Shown here: in pieces, positions 17,107 through 26,058 of the stretch
How positions within the stretch are numbered: the stretch's first letter is position 1
How the letters are laid out: each line of letters opens with the position of its first letter
Assembly: GCF_004345855.1 (NCBI RefSeq)
Contig: NZ_SLXN01000004.1
Coordinates: forward strand, 248,001 to 312,000
DNA from: Sphingomonas sp. BK235
GTDB lineage: Bacteria; Pseudomonadota; Alphaproteobacteria; Sphingomonadales; Sphingomonadaceae
DNA: 64,000 nt
Reading direction: 5' to 3'
Program-made: the position numbers and the translations under genes
Notes under the pieces: generated by a model
Database searches by the model: none
What the model was told of the DNA's origin: nothing
The model's input: only the letters and a program-made list of their open reading frames with translations

Positions 17107-17204
17107 CCGTCATCCTGAACTCGTTCCAGGATCCACCGTGCCGCTCACTCACACGCCGCGGCGCTCGCGGGCGCGTGGATCCTGAAACGAGTTCAGGATG
17201 ACGG
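17107..17204. repeat. Palindromic intergenic repeat (family A, variant)
   Basis: Arms at 17107-17136 and 17175-17204 are nearly perfect inverted repeats, starting CCGTCATCCTGAACTCGTT and ending in GGATCCAC. This variant has the ATCCTGAA core instead of ATCCCGGC and is shared with the copy at 35419. Confidence 0.8.
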
Positions 17205-17226
17205 CGGGCGTGAGGTAGGGCCGCCC

Positions 17227-17706
17227 TCAGTCGCGGTCGAGCAGCGCGCCGGCGCCGCGGCGCACGCCCTCCACGGTGCCGGCGAAGACGAGGTGCGAGC
17301 CCAAGGTGTAGAGGTTGCCCTTGGCCTCCGCCTCGGGCCACGGCCCCCAGCCCGCGGCGGGGACGAGCAGATCGTCGAGCAGCAGCATCGTCAGCGCGCC
17401 GAACGGCAGGCCGAAGCCCGTCGCGGTCTCGGGCCAGCGTTCCGCCGCGGCGACATAGCCCAGCCCGAGCGCGGCGCCGACGCCGTAATGGACCGCGCTG
17501 CCCGCGCGGCGACGGTTCTTCTGCGTGACCGGCCGCCCCTCCACCGCGCGGCTGACCGAGTCGGCGGCTTTCACCGTGGCGGGATCGTCATTGCCCTTGT
17601 CGAGCCCGAGCGGCGGCGCGGCGAGCGCCTGGAACCGGTCCATCACGAAGGCGGCGGCCAGGCCGGCGCCGAGGCCGAGCGCGACGGTGGAGAGAAGCGA
17701 GCGCAT
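17227..17706 (-). CDS. DUF1440/YagU-like inner-membrane protein
   Basis: A 159-residue membrane protein resembling DUF1440 (PF07274). The N-terminal helix LLSTVALGLGAGLAAAFVMD is followed by RFQALAAPP, a basic soluble segment, and further hydrophobic stretches around HYGVGAALGLGYVAAAE, GLPFGALTMLLLDDLLVPA and LGSHLVFAGTVEGVRRG. E. coli YagU has been linked to acid resistance, which need not apply here. An upstream GGAGATC sets the start. It diverges from sppA. Confidence 0.75.
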   Translation of the reverse strand: MRSLLSTVALGLGAGLAAAFVMDRFQALAAPPLGLDKGNDDPATVKAADSVSRAVEGRPVTQKNRRRAGSAVHYGVGAALGLGYVAAAERWPETATGFGLPFGALTMLLLDDLLVPAAGWGPWPEAEAKGNLYTLGSHLVFAGTVEGVRRGAGALLDRD

Positions 17707-17874
17707 GGGGATCTCCGAGAGTGTCGCAGCGCAACGCGCCAGCCCGCGCGAGGATGCCGCCGCGCCGGCCGCGCCGCGACCGCACCGGGCGGCGGAACAC
17801 AAGCCGTATTGCTTGATTGATACACGTCGCGCTAGGCTGGCGCGCCGGATTCTCCCGCAGAGGTGATCGAGACG

Positions 17875-19752
17875 ATGAAGCTGGTGCGTGGCGCCTGGAA
17901 GCTGCTGGTGGGCATCAAGGATGCGCTGGTGCTCGCGGCGATGCTGCTGTTCTTCGCGCTGCTGTTCGCCGCGCTCAACGCGCGCTCGCGCCCCGGCGCG
18001 ATCAAGGACGGCGCGCTGCTGCTCGCGCTGGACGGCCCGATCGTCGAACAGCCCGAGGAGATCCAGCCCACCGCGCTGCTCAGCGGCCAGCAGATCGGCA
18101 AGCAATACCGCCTGCGCGACGTGCTGCGCGCGATCGACGCGGCCAGCGGCGACGGTCGCGTCAAGGCGATCGTGCTCGATCTCGACAAGTTCGGCGGGGG
18201 CTATCCCGCCGCGCTGGGCGAGGTGCAGGAGGCGTTGCTGCGCGCGCGCAAGGCGGGCAAGCCGGTGCTGGCCTATGCCACCGCTTATACCGACGCGGGC
18301 TATCGCCTCGCCTCGGCGGCGAGCGAGGTGTGGATGAACCCGCTGGGCGGCACGCTGTTCGCCGGGCCGGGGGGCAGCCAGCTCTATTACAAGGGGCTGC
18401 TCGACAAGCTGGGCGTCAACGCGCACGTCTATCGCGTCGGCAAGTTCAAGTCGGCGGTCGAGCCCTATGTCCGCACCGACCAGAGCCCCGAGGCGCGCGC
18501 CGCGGCGCAGGAACTGTACGGCACCTTGTTCCAGCAATGGCGCGAGTCGATCGCCAGCGCGCGGCCCAAGGCGCAGGTCGCGCCGTGGCTGGCCGACCCG
18601 GCGCAGCTCGTCCAGCGCGCGCAGGGCGATGTCGCGCGCGCCAACGTCGCCACCGGGCTGGTCGACAAGCTCGGCGACCGCGTCGCGTTCGGCCGCCGCG
18701 TCGCGCAGCTCGCGGGCGGCGACGACAGCAAGCCCGCCGGCTGGTTCCAGACGATCCGCTACCAGGCCTATGTCGATGCCGCGCCGCTGCCCAAGACCGG
18801 CGAGATCGGCGTGCTGACCGTCGCGGGCGAGATCGTCGACGGCGAGGCGCAGCCGGGCACCGCCGGCGGCGACACCGTGTCCAAGCTGCTCTACCAGGGC
18901 ATGATCGACAACAAGCTCAAGGCCTTGGTGCTGCGCGTCGACTCGCCGGGCGGGTCGGTGCTGGCGTCCGAGAAGATCCGCCAGGCGGTGCTCGAGGCCA
19001 AGCGCCGCGGGCTGCCCGTTGTGGTGTCGATGGGCGGGCTCGCCGCCTCGGGGGGCTATTGGGTGTCGACCCCGGGCGACGTGATCTTCGCCGAGCCGGG
19101 GACGATCACGGGATCGATCGGCATCTTCGGCATCATCCCGACCTTCGAGAACACGCTCACCAAGATCGGCCTGTCGGCGGACGGGGTGAAGACCACCCCG
19201 TTGTCGGGCCAGCCCGACGTGCTGGCGGGCACCACGCCGCAGCTCGACGCGGTGGTGCAATCGGGCATCGAGCACGGCTATCGCGAGTTCCTGTCGCGCG
19301 TGTCGCAGTCGCGCAAGCTCCCGGTCGAGCGCGTCGACGAGATCGGCCAGGGCCGCGTCTGGGTCGGCGGCATCGCGCATCAGCTCAAGCTGGTCGACCG
19401 CTTCGGCGGGCTCGATGCCGCGGTGCGCGAGGCGGCGCGCCGCGCCAAGCTCGACCAGGACAAGCCGCCGGTGGTCTATCTCGACAAGAAGCCCGGCTTC
19501 GCCGCGCAGATCGCGCAGCAACTCGCCAGCCAGGAGGACGACGACGATGCCGGCGCCCCCGCCGACGCCGTCGGGCGGCTGGCGTGGCAGCGGCAACAGG
19601 CGTTCGCGGTCGCGCTGGGCGACGCGCGGCGGCTGCTGACCGGCGCCTCGGTGCGCGCGCAATGCCTCGAATGCGCGGGGCTCGGCCCGGTGCAGGCGAG
19701 CGCGGCCGATCGCACCCTGCTCCAGCTGGTGCTCGCCAAGGTGGGGCTCTGA
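17875..19752 (+). CDS. sppA: Signal peptide peptidase SppA, 67K type
   Basis: Inner-membrane serine/lysine protease that degrades signal peptides left after secretion. The 625 residues contain an N-terminal anchor (LVLAAMLLFFALLFAALNA) and two tandem S49 domains. The general base is the Lys at about 192 in KFKSAVEPY, and the nucleophile is Ser at about 392 in GGLAASGGYW; both match the E. coli enzyme's arrangement. I use the ATG at 17875; a GTG at 17863 is in frame but has no spaced ribosome site. The GNAT gene begins inside its stop codon. Confidence 0.94.
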   Translation: MKLVRGAWKLLVGIKDALVLAAMLLFFALLFAALNARSRPGAIKDGALLLALDGPIVEQPEEIQPTALLSGQQIGKQYRLRDVLRAIDAASGDGRVKAIVLDLDKFGGGYPAALGEVQEALLRARKAGKPVLAYATAYTDAGYRLASAASEVWMNPLGGTLFAGPGGSQLYYKGLLDKLGVNAHVYRVGKFKSAVEPYVRTDQSPEARAAAQELYGTLFQQWRESIASARPKAQVAPWLADPAQLVQRAQGDVARANVATGLVDKLGDRVAFGRRVAQLAGGDDSKPAGWFQTIRYQAYVDAAPLPKTGEIGVLTVAGEIVDGEAQPGTAGGDTVSKLLYQGMIDNKLKALVLRVDSPGGSVLASEKIRQAVLEAKRRGLPVVVSMGGLAASGGYWVSTPGDVIFAEPGTITGSIGIFGIIPTFENTLTKIGLSADGVKTTPLSGQPDVLAGTTPQLDAVVQSGIEHGYREFLSRVSQSRKLPVERVDEIGQGRVWVGGIAHQLKLVDRFGGLDAAVREAARRAKLDQDKPPVVYLDKKPGFAAQIAQQLASQEDDDDAGAPADAVGRLAWQRQQAFAVALGDARRLLTGASVRAQCLECAGLGPVQASAADRTLLQLVLAKVGL

Positions 19753-20333
19753 TGCCCCCCGGCCCGATCGCGATCCGCGCCGCGACCGAGGCGGACGCCG
19801 CCGCGATCGCCGCGATCTACGCGCCCTATGTGCTGCAGGGCACGGTGTCGTTCGAGAGCGAGGCGCCCGACGCCGCGACGATGCGCGACCGGATCACCGC
19901 CTCCGACGGTCATTACCCCTGGCTCGTCGCGGCATCGCTCGCCGAGGGCGGGGGCGAGCGCGGGCTGCTCGCTTACGCTTATGCCACGCGCTTCCGCGAC
20001 CGGCCGGCCTATCGCTATGTCGTCGAGACCTCGATCTACGCCGCCGACGCCACCCAGCGCCAGGGGGTCGGCCGGCTGCTGTACGAGGCGCTGGTCGACA
20101 CGCTGCGCGCGCAGGGCTTCACCCAGGCGATCGGGGTGATCGCGCTGCCCAACGACGCCTCGATCACGCTGCACGAGGCGGTCGGCTTCCGCCGCGCGGG
20201 CGTGTATCGCGAGGTCGGCTACAAGCAGGGGCGCTGGATCGACGTCGGCCTGTGGCAATGCGCGCTCAACGAATCGGCGATCCCGCCGATCGAGCCGCGC
20301 GCCTTCCGCGACGTCGGCGTGCGGCGCGACTGA
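19752..20333 (+). CDS. GNAT acetyltransferase, phosphinothricin-acetyltransferase-like
   Basis: N-acetyltransferase of 193 residues in the PAT/Bar/MddA group. Visible are IRAATEADAAAIAAIYAPYV, GTVSFESEAPD, the acetyl-CoA loop TQRQGVGRLLYEAL (Q/RxxGxG/A), ALPNDASITLHEAVGF and the late KQGRWIDVGLWQ. Such enzymes acetylate phosphinothricin, methionine sulfone/sulfoximine or similar amino acids. Its start shares a base with the sppA stop (TGATG), so translation is coupled. Substrate unproven. Confidence 0.88.
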   Translation: MPPGPIAIRAATEADAAAIAAIYAPYVLQGTVSFESEAPDAATMRDRITASDGHYPWLVAASLAEGGGERGLLAYAYATRFRDRPAYRYVVETSIYAADATQRQGVGRLLYEALVDTLRAQGFTQAIGVIALPNDASITLHEAVGFRRAGVYREVGYKQGRWIDVGLWQCALNESAIPPIEPRAFRDVGVRRD

Positions 20334-20342
20334 GCCGGCTCA
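20331..20342. terminator. Palindrome spanning two convergent stop codons
   Basis: TGAGCCGGCTCA is a perfect 12-bp palindrome holding the GNAT stop at one end; the channel gene stop lies at its other end. The convergent genes are six bases apart. It may give short RNA hairpins at both 3' ends. Confidence 0.3.
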
Positions 20343-20975
20343 GCGCGGCCCGTAGGCGGGCAGCGCGAGCTTCCACCGGATCGCCGCGGCGCGCAGCGTG
20401 AACCCCGCCACCGCCGCCACGCTGGCGGCGACGGGTGGGGGCACGCCGAGCTGGCGCAGCGTGACGTGGAGCCCCGCCGCCAGCGCGGCGGCGGTGACGT
20501 AGAGTTCGGGGCGCATCAGGATCGAGGGCTCGCCCGCGAGCACGTCGCGGATGATGCCGCCGACGCAGCCCGTCACCACCCCCATCAGCGCGGCGGGGAC
20601 CGGGGGCACGCCATAGCCCAGCGCCTTGGCCGCGCCATAGACCGCGTAGGCGGCGAGCCCGACCGCGTCGAACCAGTCGAGCGCGGCCCCGCGCCACCAG
20701 CGCTCCGGGGTGGCCCAGATCACCGCCGCCATCACCAGGCACACCGCGGCGACGCGCGCGTCATGCACCCAGAAGACCGGCGCGCCGATCAGCAGGTCGC
20801 GCACCGTGCCCCCGCCGACCCCGGTGACCAGCGCGAAGAAAGCGAGCGTCACCGGCGTCTGCGCGCGCCGTGCCGCCGCCAGCGCGCCCGAGGCGGCGAA
20901 CACCGCGATCCCGGCCACGTCGAGATAGGGCGCGAACGCCGGCAACAGCACCGCGGGCTCGAGCGGCGGTGTCAT
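20340..20975 (-). CDS. TRIC-type (UPF0126/YicG) membrane channel protein
   Basis: A 211-residue integral membrane protein of the trimeric intracellular cation channel family. It has an internal duplication, each half starting with a hydrophobic helix and carrying the GGG/RD motif: ALVTGVGGGTVRDLLIGAP and GVVTGCVGGIIRDVLAGEP. About seven hydrophobic segments are visible. Prokaryotic TRICs conduct K+ or Na+; some relatives are linked to glycine transport. It is the last gene of a three-gene minus-strand run with two thioesterases ten bases upstream. Confidence 0.9.
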   Translation of the reverse strand: MTPPLEPAVLLPAFAPYLDVAGIAVFAASGALAAARRAQTPVTLAFFALVTGVGGGTVRDLLIGAPVFWVHDARVAAVCLVMAAVIWATPERWWRGAALDWFDAVGLAAYAVYGAAKALGYGVPPVPAALMGVVTGCVGGIIRDVLAGEPSILMRPELYVTAAALAAGLHVTLRQLGVPPPVAASVAAVAGFTLRAAAIRWKLALPAYGPR

Positions 20976-20985
20976 CGCGCGCGGC

Positions 20986-21375
20986 CTAGTCGCGCTCGAT
21001 CAGATAGTTCATCCGCGCCGCCGCGATCGGGCGGGCACGGTCGTCCTGCCACGCCACCGCCTCGACATTGGCGACGCGCGTGCCCAACCGCGTGATCGTC
21101 CCCGCGGCGCGAGTGACATGGTCGCGCCCGCCGCGCATGAAGTCGACGGTGACGTTGATCGGCTTGACGCGCCCGCCGCCGCCCTCCTCGCCCGCCAGCG
21201 CGTGACGCAGCGCAGCGATCGCGGCGACCTCGAGCAGCCCCGAGATCGCGCCGCCCTGGAGGAAGCCGGGGCGGCCGACGACATCCTCGCCGAACGGCAT
21301 CACGATCACGGGCGCGCCCGCGGCGTCGAACTCGAGCGCGGCGCCGAGCAGCTCGGCATAAGGGGGGAGCTTCAC
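20986..21375 (-). CDS. PaaI-family (hotdog) thioesterase
   Basis: A 129-residue hotdog-fold protein. The central helix and catalytic region GFLQGGAISGLLEVAAIAAL match PaaI/YigI-like acyl-CoA thioesterases, which hydrolyse CoA from acyl or aromatic thioesters. Later strands include PINVTVDFMRGGRDHVTRAAG and ARPIAAARMNYLI. Its start overlaps the stop of the preceding thioesterase gene (ATGA). The pair probably form one enzyme or hetero-oligomer. Substrate unknown. Confidence 0.83.
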   Translation of the reverse strand: MKLPPYAELLGAALEFDAAGAPVIVMPFGEDVVGRPGFLQGGAISGLLEVAAIAALRHALAGEEGGGGRVKPINVTVDFMRGGRDHVTRAAGTITRLGTRVANVEAVAWQDDRARPIAAARMNYLIERD

Positions 21376-21821
21376 GGCGCCACCTTGGGGTAGGTGCCGC
21401 TCGGCACCATGAAGGTGGCCGCGACATGCGCCACCGGGTCGGCGAGGTCACCGTCATGCGCGATGCCGCGGGTGAAGGCGATCGAGCGCGCGACGCGCAG
21501 GCACTCGGCGCGGCCGATCACGGTGAGTCCGGGGCGGGCGGGGCGCAGATAGTCGATCCGCAGGTCCAGCGTCGCGTGCGGCGCGAAGGCGGCGATGCGC
21601 TGCCACACCGCGATGCTGGTGGCGACGTCCATCAGCGCGATAATCGGCCCCGAGGCGAGCACGCCGCTGTCCTCGTCACCGATCAGATCGGGCGAGAAAG
21701 GCAGCGCCAACTCGACCCAGCCGGGGCCGGCGTCATGATAGCGGATGCCCAGCCGCGCGCTGTGCCCGCCGAAGTTGCGGTTCTCGAGCGCCCTGAGCGC
21801 GGCCGCCGGGTCCAGGTCCAT
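21372..21821 (-). CDS. PaaI-family (hotdog) thioesterase
   Basis: A 149-residue hotdog-fold protein paralogous to the next gene. The active-site helix is SGPIIALMDVATSIAVWQRI, after a strand LGIRYHDAGPGWVELALPF. The repeat of the RPGLTVIGRAECLRVARSIAFTRG-type strands (here split by short loops) fits 4-hydroxybenzoyl-CoA/phenylacetyl-CoA thioesterases. It is first in a run of two thioesterases and a TRIC channel. The role of the pair is not known. Confidence 0.83.
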   Translation of the reverse strand: MDLDPAAALRALENRNFGGHSARLGIRYHDAGPGWVELALPFSPDLIGDEDSGVLASGPIIALMDVATSIAVWQRIAAFAPHATLDLRIDYLRPARPGLTVIGRAECLRVARSIAFTRGIAHDGDLADPVAHVAATFMVPSGTYPKVAP

Positions 21822-21870
21822 GGCGCAGCGTCTACACGCGCGGCGCGCGGACGCAACAGCGCCGCGCGGC

Positions 21871-23982
21871 TCACCCCGCCAGCAGCGCGCGCACCTTGCC
21901 CGCCAGTGCCTCCATCGCGAAAGGCTTGGTGAGCAGCCCCATGTTGGGCGCCAGCTGACCGCCGCCGATCACCGCATTCTCGGCATAGCCGGTGATGAAC
22001 AGCACCTTGAGCGCGGGCATCAGCGCCAGCGCGGCGTCGGCGACCTGGCGCCCGTTCATCTGGCCGGGCAGGCCGACGTCGGTCACCAGCAGGTCGGGCC
22101 GCGCGCCCGCGCCGAGCAGCCGCAGCGCCGCCGCGCCGTCGCCCGCCTCCAATGTGGCATAGCCCAGCCCGGCGAGCACCTCGACCACCAGCATCCGGAT
22201 CGTCGGCTCGTCGTCGACCACCAGCACCACCGGCGTCCCCTGCGCCGCCGGTGCCTGGTCGAGCGGCAGCGCCGCCTCCTCCTCGCCGCCCGCCTCGCCA
22301 TAGTGGCGCGGCAGGTAGATGCACAAGGTCGTCCCCTGTCCTACCTCGCTGTAGATGCGCGCCTGCCCGCCCGACTGGCGCGCGAAGCCGTAGATCATCG
22401 ACAGGCCCAGCCCGGTGCCCTCGCCCAACGGCTTGGTGGTGTAGAAGGGGTCAAAGGCGCGCGCCTGCACCTCGGGCGTCATGCCCGTGCCGGTATCGCT
22501 GACGCAGAGCGAGAGATACTGGCCCGGCGGCAGGTCGCGCTCGCGCGCGCCGCGCTCGTCGAGCCAGCGATTGGCGGTCTCGATCGTGATCCGTCCCCCC
22601 TCTGGCATCGCGTCGCGTGCGTTGATGCACAGGTTGAGCAGTGCGTTCTCGAGCTGATTGGGGTCGACCAGCGCGTCCCACAGCCCCGCCGCGCCGACCA
22701 CCTCGAGCGTGATCGCCGGGCCGACAGTGCGACGGATCAGATCCTCCATGTCGCTGACCAGCCTGTTGACGTCGGTCGGGCGCGGGTCGAGCGTCTGGCG
22801 GCGCGAGAAAGCGAGCAGCCGATGCGTCAACGCTGCGGCGCGGCGCGTCGCGCCCTGTGCGGCAGTGACGTAGCGGTCGAGCTCGGCGACGCGGCCCTGC
22901 GCCACGCGCACCTGGATCATCTCCAGCGCGCCCGAGATGCCAGTCAGCAGATTGTTGAAATCATGCGCCAACCCGCCGGTGAGCTGGCCCACCGCCTCCA
23001 TCTTCTGCGCTTGGCGCAGCTGCTCCTCGGCGCGCATCAGCTCGGTGGTGCGCGCCTCCACCTCCTGCTCGAGATGTGCGGTGAGGTCGGCCAACTCGCG
23101 CTCGGCGCGACGACGCTCGACCGCGTCGCGGGTCCGCTCGGCCACTTCGCGGACGAACGCCTGTTCCTCGTCGCTCCACGGCCGCGGGTGCGCGTGATTG
23201 AGGTACAGCAGCGCGACGAAGCCGCCCTGCTCGGTCACCGGCATATTGATGAACGACATGGCGGCGAGCTGGCGCAGGCCCTCGGCGGTGTCGCGCGTGC
23301 GCGGGTCGAGCCGCACGTCCTCGATCGCGACGGTGACGCCGCGTTTAAGATCCTCGATATACGAGCCATAGTCGCGGAAGTGGAGCACGGCGGGCAGCGG
23401 ATCGATGCCCGGCGCGCAGAAGGCACGCTCGGTGGTGATCGTCTCCGCCACCGCGTCGACCGTGCCATAGCCGGCACGGCTGACGTCGAGCGCGCGGCCC
23501 AGCACCTTGGCGGCGGCGAGCGCGAGGTCGCCCGCGTCGCCCGGCTCGCGCAGCCGATCGCCGAGCTCGACCAGCGCGGCGAGGCGCAGCTCGGCGCGCT
23601 TGCGCTGGTCGATGTCGAAGCTGACGCCGGGGAAGTGGACCGGCGCGCCCTCCGCATCGCGGTCGACACGCCCCTGCGCCGCGACCCAGCGCGTCCGCCC
23701 CTCCGCGTCGACGAGCCGATATTCCGCTTCGAACGGCGCACCGCTGGCGATGCTGTGGTCGATCGCCTCGCGCACGCGCGGCAGGTCGTCGGGATGAATG
23801 CCGCCGAAGAAGTCGGCGATTGGCGCGCCGTCGCGTGCCAATTCTGGGGCTACGCCATAGAGCGCGGCGAAGCCGCTGTCGGAGGTGACGCGATCGGCCC
23901 GGATGTCCCAGTCCCAGCGCCCGATACTGGGCGCCTCGGCGGGCGCGCGTGGGCGCGGCGTCGGAACGGTGGGGTCGGTCAT
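21871..23982 (-). CDS. Hybrid sensor histidine kinase, PAS-GAF-HisKA-HATPase-REC
   Basis: A 703-residue soluble hybrid kinase with no membrane segment. PAS domain about 20-125 (WDWDIRADRVTSDSGFAALYG, split in the family style), GAF about 135-290, a coiled coil about 290-325, HisKA with the His at about 340 (GGLAHDFNNLLTG), the ATPase domain with LINARDAMPEGG-type N box and DTGTGMTPE, and a C-terminal receiver with Asp at about 635 (LLVTDVGLP). This is a common sphingomonad architecture. It would sense a cytoplasmic signal and hand phosphate to an unlinked output. No output regulator is adjacent. Confidence 0.9.
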   Translation of the reverse strand: MTDPTVPTPRPRAPAEAPSIGRWDWDIRADRVTSDSGFAALYGVAPELARDGAPIADFFGGIHPDDLPRVREAIDHSIASGAPFEAEYRLVDAEGRTRWVAAQGRVDRDAEGAPVHFPGVSFDIDQRKRAELRLAALVELGDRLREPGDAGDLALAAAKVLGRALDVSRAGYGTVDAVAETITTERAFCAPGIDPLPAVLHFRDYGSYIEDLKRGVTVAIEDVRLDPRTRDTAEGLRQLAAMSFINMPVTEQGGFVALLYLNHAHPRPWSDEEQAFVREVAERTRDAVERRRAERELADLTAHLEQEVEARTTELMRAEEQLRQAQKMEAVGQLTGGLAHDFNNLLTGISGALEMIQVRVAQGRVAELDRYVTAAQGATRRAAALTHRLLAFSRRQTLDPRPTDVNRLVSDMEDLIRRTVGPAITLEVVGAAGLWDALVDPNQLENALLNLCINARDAMPEGGRITIETANRWLDERGARERDLPPGQYLSLCVSDTGTGMTPEVQARAFDPFYTTKPLGEGTGLGLSMIYGFARQSGGQARIYSEVGQGTTLCIYLPRHYGEAGGEEEAALPLDQAPAAQGTPVVLVVDDEPTIRMLVVEVLAGLGYATLEAGDGAAALRLLGAGARPDLLVTDVGLPGQMNGRQVADAALALMPALKVLFITGYAENAVIGGGQLAPNMGLLTKPFAMEALAGKVRALLAG

Positions 23983-24243
23983 GTCAGAGAGGCTGCTTCG
24001 GTAACGTCACCTCGTCCAAACACCATCATGGGCCAGGGGTTCAACGCCATCACCTTGACTTTTTGCTGCACCTGCGCCATCTGCGCCGCATCGAGACGTA
24101 TGCAGCGTGATCGGGCCCTTGCGGGTTCAGGCTCCGTCTCGGTTGTTGTTTCAGGGCTTCCCAAGTCACGCGGGGCGTCATTCTCCCCCCGCCACCCGTG
24201 CGTCTTCGTGACGCGCGGTGGGCCTGTTTCGCAGGATTATCCC

Positions 24244-25632
24244 ATGTCATTCTCCCATCTCGGCCTGGCCGAGCCGCTCGTCCGCGCGCTCGAGGCAAAG
24301 GGCTATACCGAGCCCACCCCGATCCAGCGCGACAGCATCCCGCTGCTGCTCGAGGGCAAGGACCTGCTCGGCATCGCGCAGACCGGCACCGGCAAGACCG
24401 CGGCCTTCGTGCTGCCCTCGATCCAGCGCTTGTCGGAAGGCAAGAAGCCGCTGCCGACGCACTGCCGCATGCTGGTGCTGGCGCCGACGCGCGAGCTCGC
24501 CAGCCAGATCGCCGAATCGGCGCGCGGCTACGGGCGATTCTCCAAATTGTCGGTGGCGACCGTGTTCGGCGGCACCAGCATCGCCAAGAACCGCAACGAC
24601 GTCGCGCGCGGCGTCGATATCCTGGTCGCCACGCCGGGTCGCCTGATCGACGTGATCGAGCAGGGCTATCTCAACCTGTCGATGCTCGAGATCCTCGTGC
24701 TCGACGAGGCCGATCAGATGCTCGACCTCGGCTTCATCCACGCGCTCAAGAAGATCGTGCGCATGCTGCCGCGCAAGCGCCAGTCGCTGTTCTTCTCCGC
24801 GACGATGCCGCCGTCGATCCGCCAGCTCGCCGACCAGTTCCTCACCGATCCGGCGACCGTCTCGGTGGTGCCGCAGTCGACCACCGCGGAGCGCGTCGAC
24901 CAGTCGGTGATCTTCTGCAACCAGACCGAGAAGCAGGCGCTGCTCACCATCCTGCTGCGCGAGACCAAGATCGACCGCGCTCTGGTGTTCACCCGCACCA
25001 AGCACGGCGCCGACCGCGTCGTGAAACTGCTCGCGGGCAACGGCATCGCCGCCAACGCGATCCACGGCAACAAGTCGCAGCCGCAGCGCGAGCGCGCGTT
25101 GGCGGCGTTCAAGGCGGGCGAGGTGCCGATCCTGGTCGCCACCGACATCGCCGCGCGCGGCATCGACGTCTCGGGGGTGAGCCATGTGTTCAACTTCGAG
25201 CTGCCCAACGTGCCCGAGCAATATGTCCACCGTATCGGCCGCACCGCGCGCGCCGGGCGCAGCGGCGAGGCGATCGCCTTCTGCGCGGACGACGAGCGGC
25301 CCTACCTCAAGGACATCGAGAAGCTGACGCGCCAGAAGGTCACCCAGGTCGCGCTGCCCGAGGACTTCCTGCGCCGCGCCGAGCAGCTCAAGAGCGAGCG
25401 CGTCAAGGCGATCGGCGCCGACCCCGCGCCGCGCGAGGATCGTCCGCGCGGCGGCCGTCCGCCGGCGCGTCCCAAGGCGACGCATGCGCCGCGCCCGACC
25501 GCGGGTTCGCCGCAGGGCCGCAACTACGCCAACGCGAGCGCCGGTCCGGCGGGTGGCAATGGCGGGGGCAACCGCCGTCGCCGCGGCGGCCGCGGCCGGG
25601 GTGCCGGCGGCGGGGCGCCCGCGGCGCGCTGA
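24244..25632 (+). CDS. DEAD-box ATP-dependent RNA helicase
   Basis: A 462-residue DEAD-box helicase (RhlE/DbpA-like). Q motif FSHLGLAEPLVRALEAKGY and PTPIQ; motif I AQTGTGKT; Ia PTRELASQI; Ib TPGR; II VLDEADQML; III SAT; IV-VI LVFTRTKHGADRVV, VATDIAARGIDV, HRIGRTARAG. The tail after about 380 is Arg/Gly/Pro-rich and disordered, as in RhlE proteins that bind structured RNA. It may help ribosome assembly or RNA turnover. The start has AGGAT eight bases upstream. A 261-bp space upstream without a gene may carry a long leader. Confidence 0.93.
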   Translation: MSFSHLGLAEPLVRALEAKGYTEPTPIQRDSIPLLLEGKDLLGIAQTGTGKTAAFVLPSIQRLSEGKKPLPTHCRMLVLAPTRELASQIAESARGYGRFSKLSVATVFGGTSIAKNRNDVARGVDILVATPGRLIDVIEQGYLNLSMLEILVLDEADQMLDLGFIHALKKIVRMLPRKRQSLFFSATMPPSIRQLADQFLTDPATVSVVPQSTTAERVDQSVIFCNQTEKQALLTILLRETKIDRALVFTRTKHGADRVVKLLAGNGIAANAIHGNKSQPQRERALAAFKAGEVPILVATDIAARGIDVSGVSHVFNFELPNVPEQYVHRIGRTARAGRSGEAIAFCADDERPYLKDIEKLTRQKVTQVALPEDFLRRAEQLKSERVKAIGADPAPREDRPRGGRPPARPKATHAPRPTAGSPQGRNYANASAGPAGGNGGGNRRRRGGRGRGAGGGAPAAR

Positions 25633-25650
25633 GCGCCTGCGCTCCGCCGC
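25621..25650 (+). terminator. Interrupted hairpin at the helicase stop
   Basis: GAGCGC-CT-GCGCTC forms a tight stem overlapping the stop codon, and GCGGCG/CGCCGC extend it outward after small bulges. No T-run follows; this is a weak call. Confidence 0.3.
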
Positions 25651-25719
25651 TGACGGCAGGGGGCCAGCGCCCTCTGCCGGTCGCGGTCGCGGATCTGGTC
25701 CCGCTCATCCGATGCGGCG

Positions 25720-25801
25720 ACGCGCTCCGGCGAACGCCTGAGTCCAGGGCCATCGGCGCTACGGCCCGCCGCTCGGTCCTCCCGCGCGTGCGGGAGCGCG
25801 G
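25720..25801. repeat. Palindromic repeat (family B, degenerate)
   Basis: Contains CGCTCCGGCGAACGCCTGAG followed by TCCAGGGCCATCGGCG and a later GTCCTCCCGCGCGTGCGGGA arm. Compared with the copy at 14776, the two arms have diverged. Confidence 0.5.
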
Positions 25802-25836
25802 GTCGGCTCGAACGGATCCGCCTTTGGGGTATCGAT

Positions 25837-26038
25837 GGGTCCGGACCGCAAAAGGCGGCTTAGTCTTTCATCACCGTCATCCCGGCTTCGCGCCGGGATC
25901 CATGGTGCCGCGAGAGCAACGCCGGCGGCTCTCGCGGCGCGATGGATCCCGGGTCAAGGCTCTCCTGAGCTTGTCGAAGGGCCCGGGATGACGGGGGCAA
26001 GCCGCTTCCGCGACAATGAACCTTTTTGGGTCCGGACC
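25837..26038. mobile_element. MITE-like element with family A core
   Basis: A 202-bp unit with ends GGGTCCGGACC at 25837-25847 and again at 26028-26038; the inner ends read GCAAAAGG and CCTTTTT, giving imperfect terminal inverted repeats of about 18 bp. Flanking GAT on both sides could be a 3-bp target duplication. The core is the family A palindrome (25874-25994), with a TCTCCTGAGCTTGTCGAAGG insert in its right arm. A near-identical unit lies at 51432-51635. It encodes no transposase, so movement would need one supplied elsewhere. Confidence 0.65.
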
Positions 26039-26058
26039 GATCCGCCCCGGTTAAGCCG

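Noticed and set aside
17863..17874. GTG start four codons upstream for sppA
   Set aside because: The AGAGG abuts this GTG with no spacing; the ATG at 17875 starts the membrane anchor directly.
21745..24243. Long upstream extension of the helicase reading frame
   Set aside because: It runs antisense to the hybrid kinase. The Q-motif N-terminus and AGGAT site fix the helicase start at 24244.
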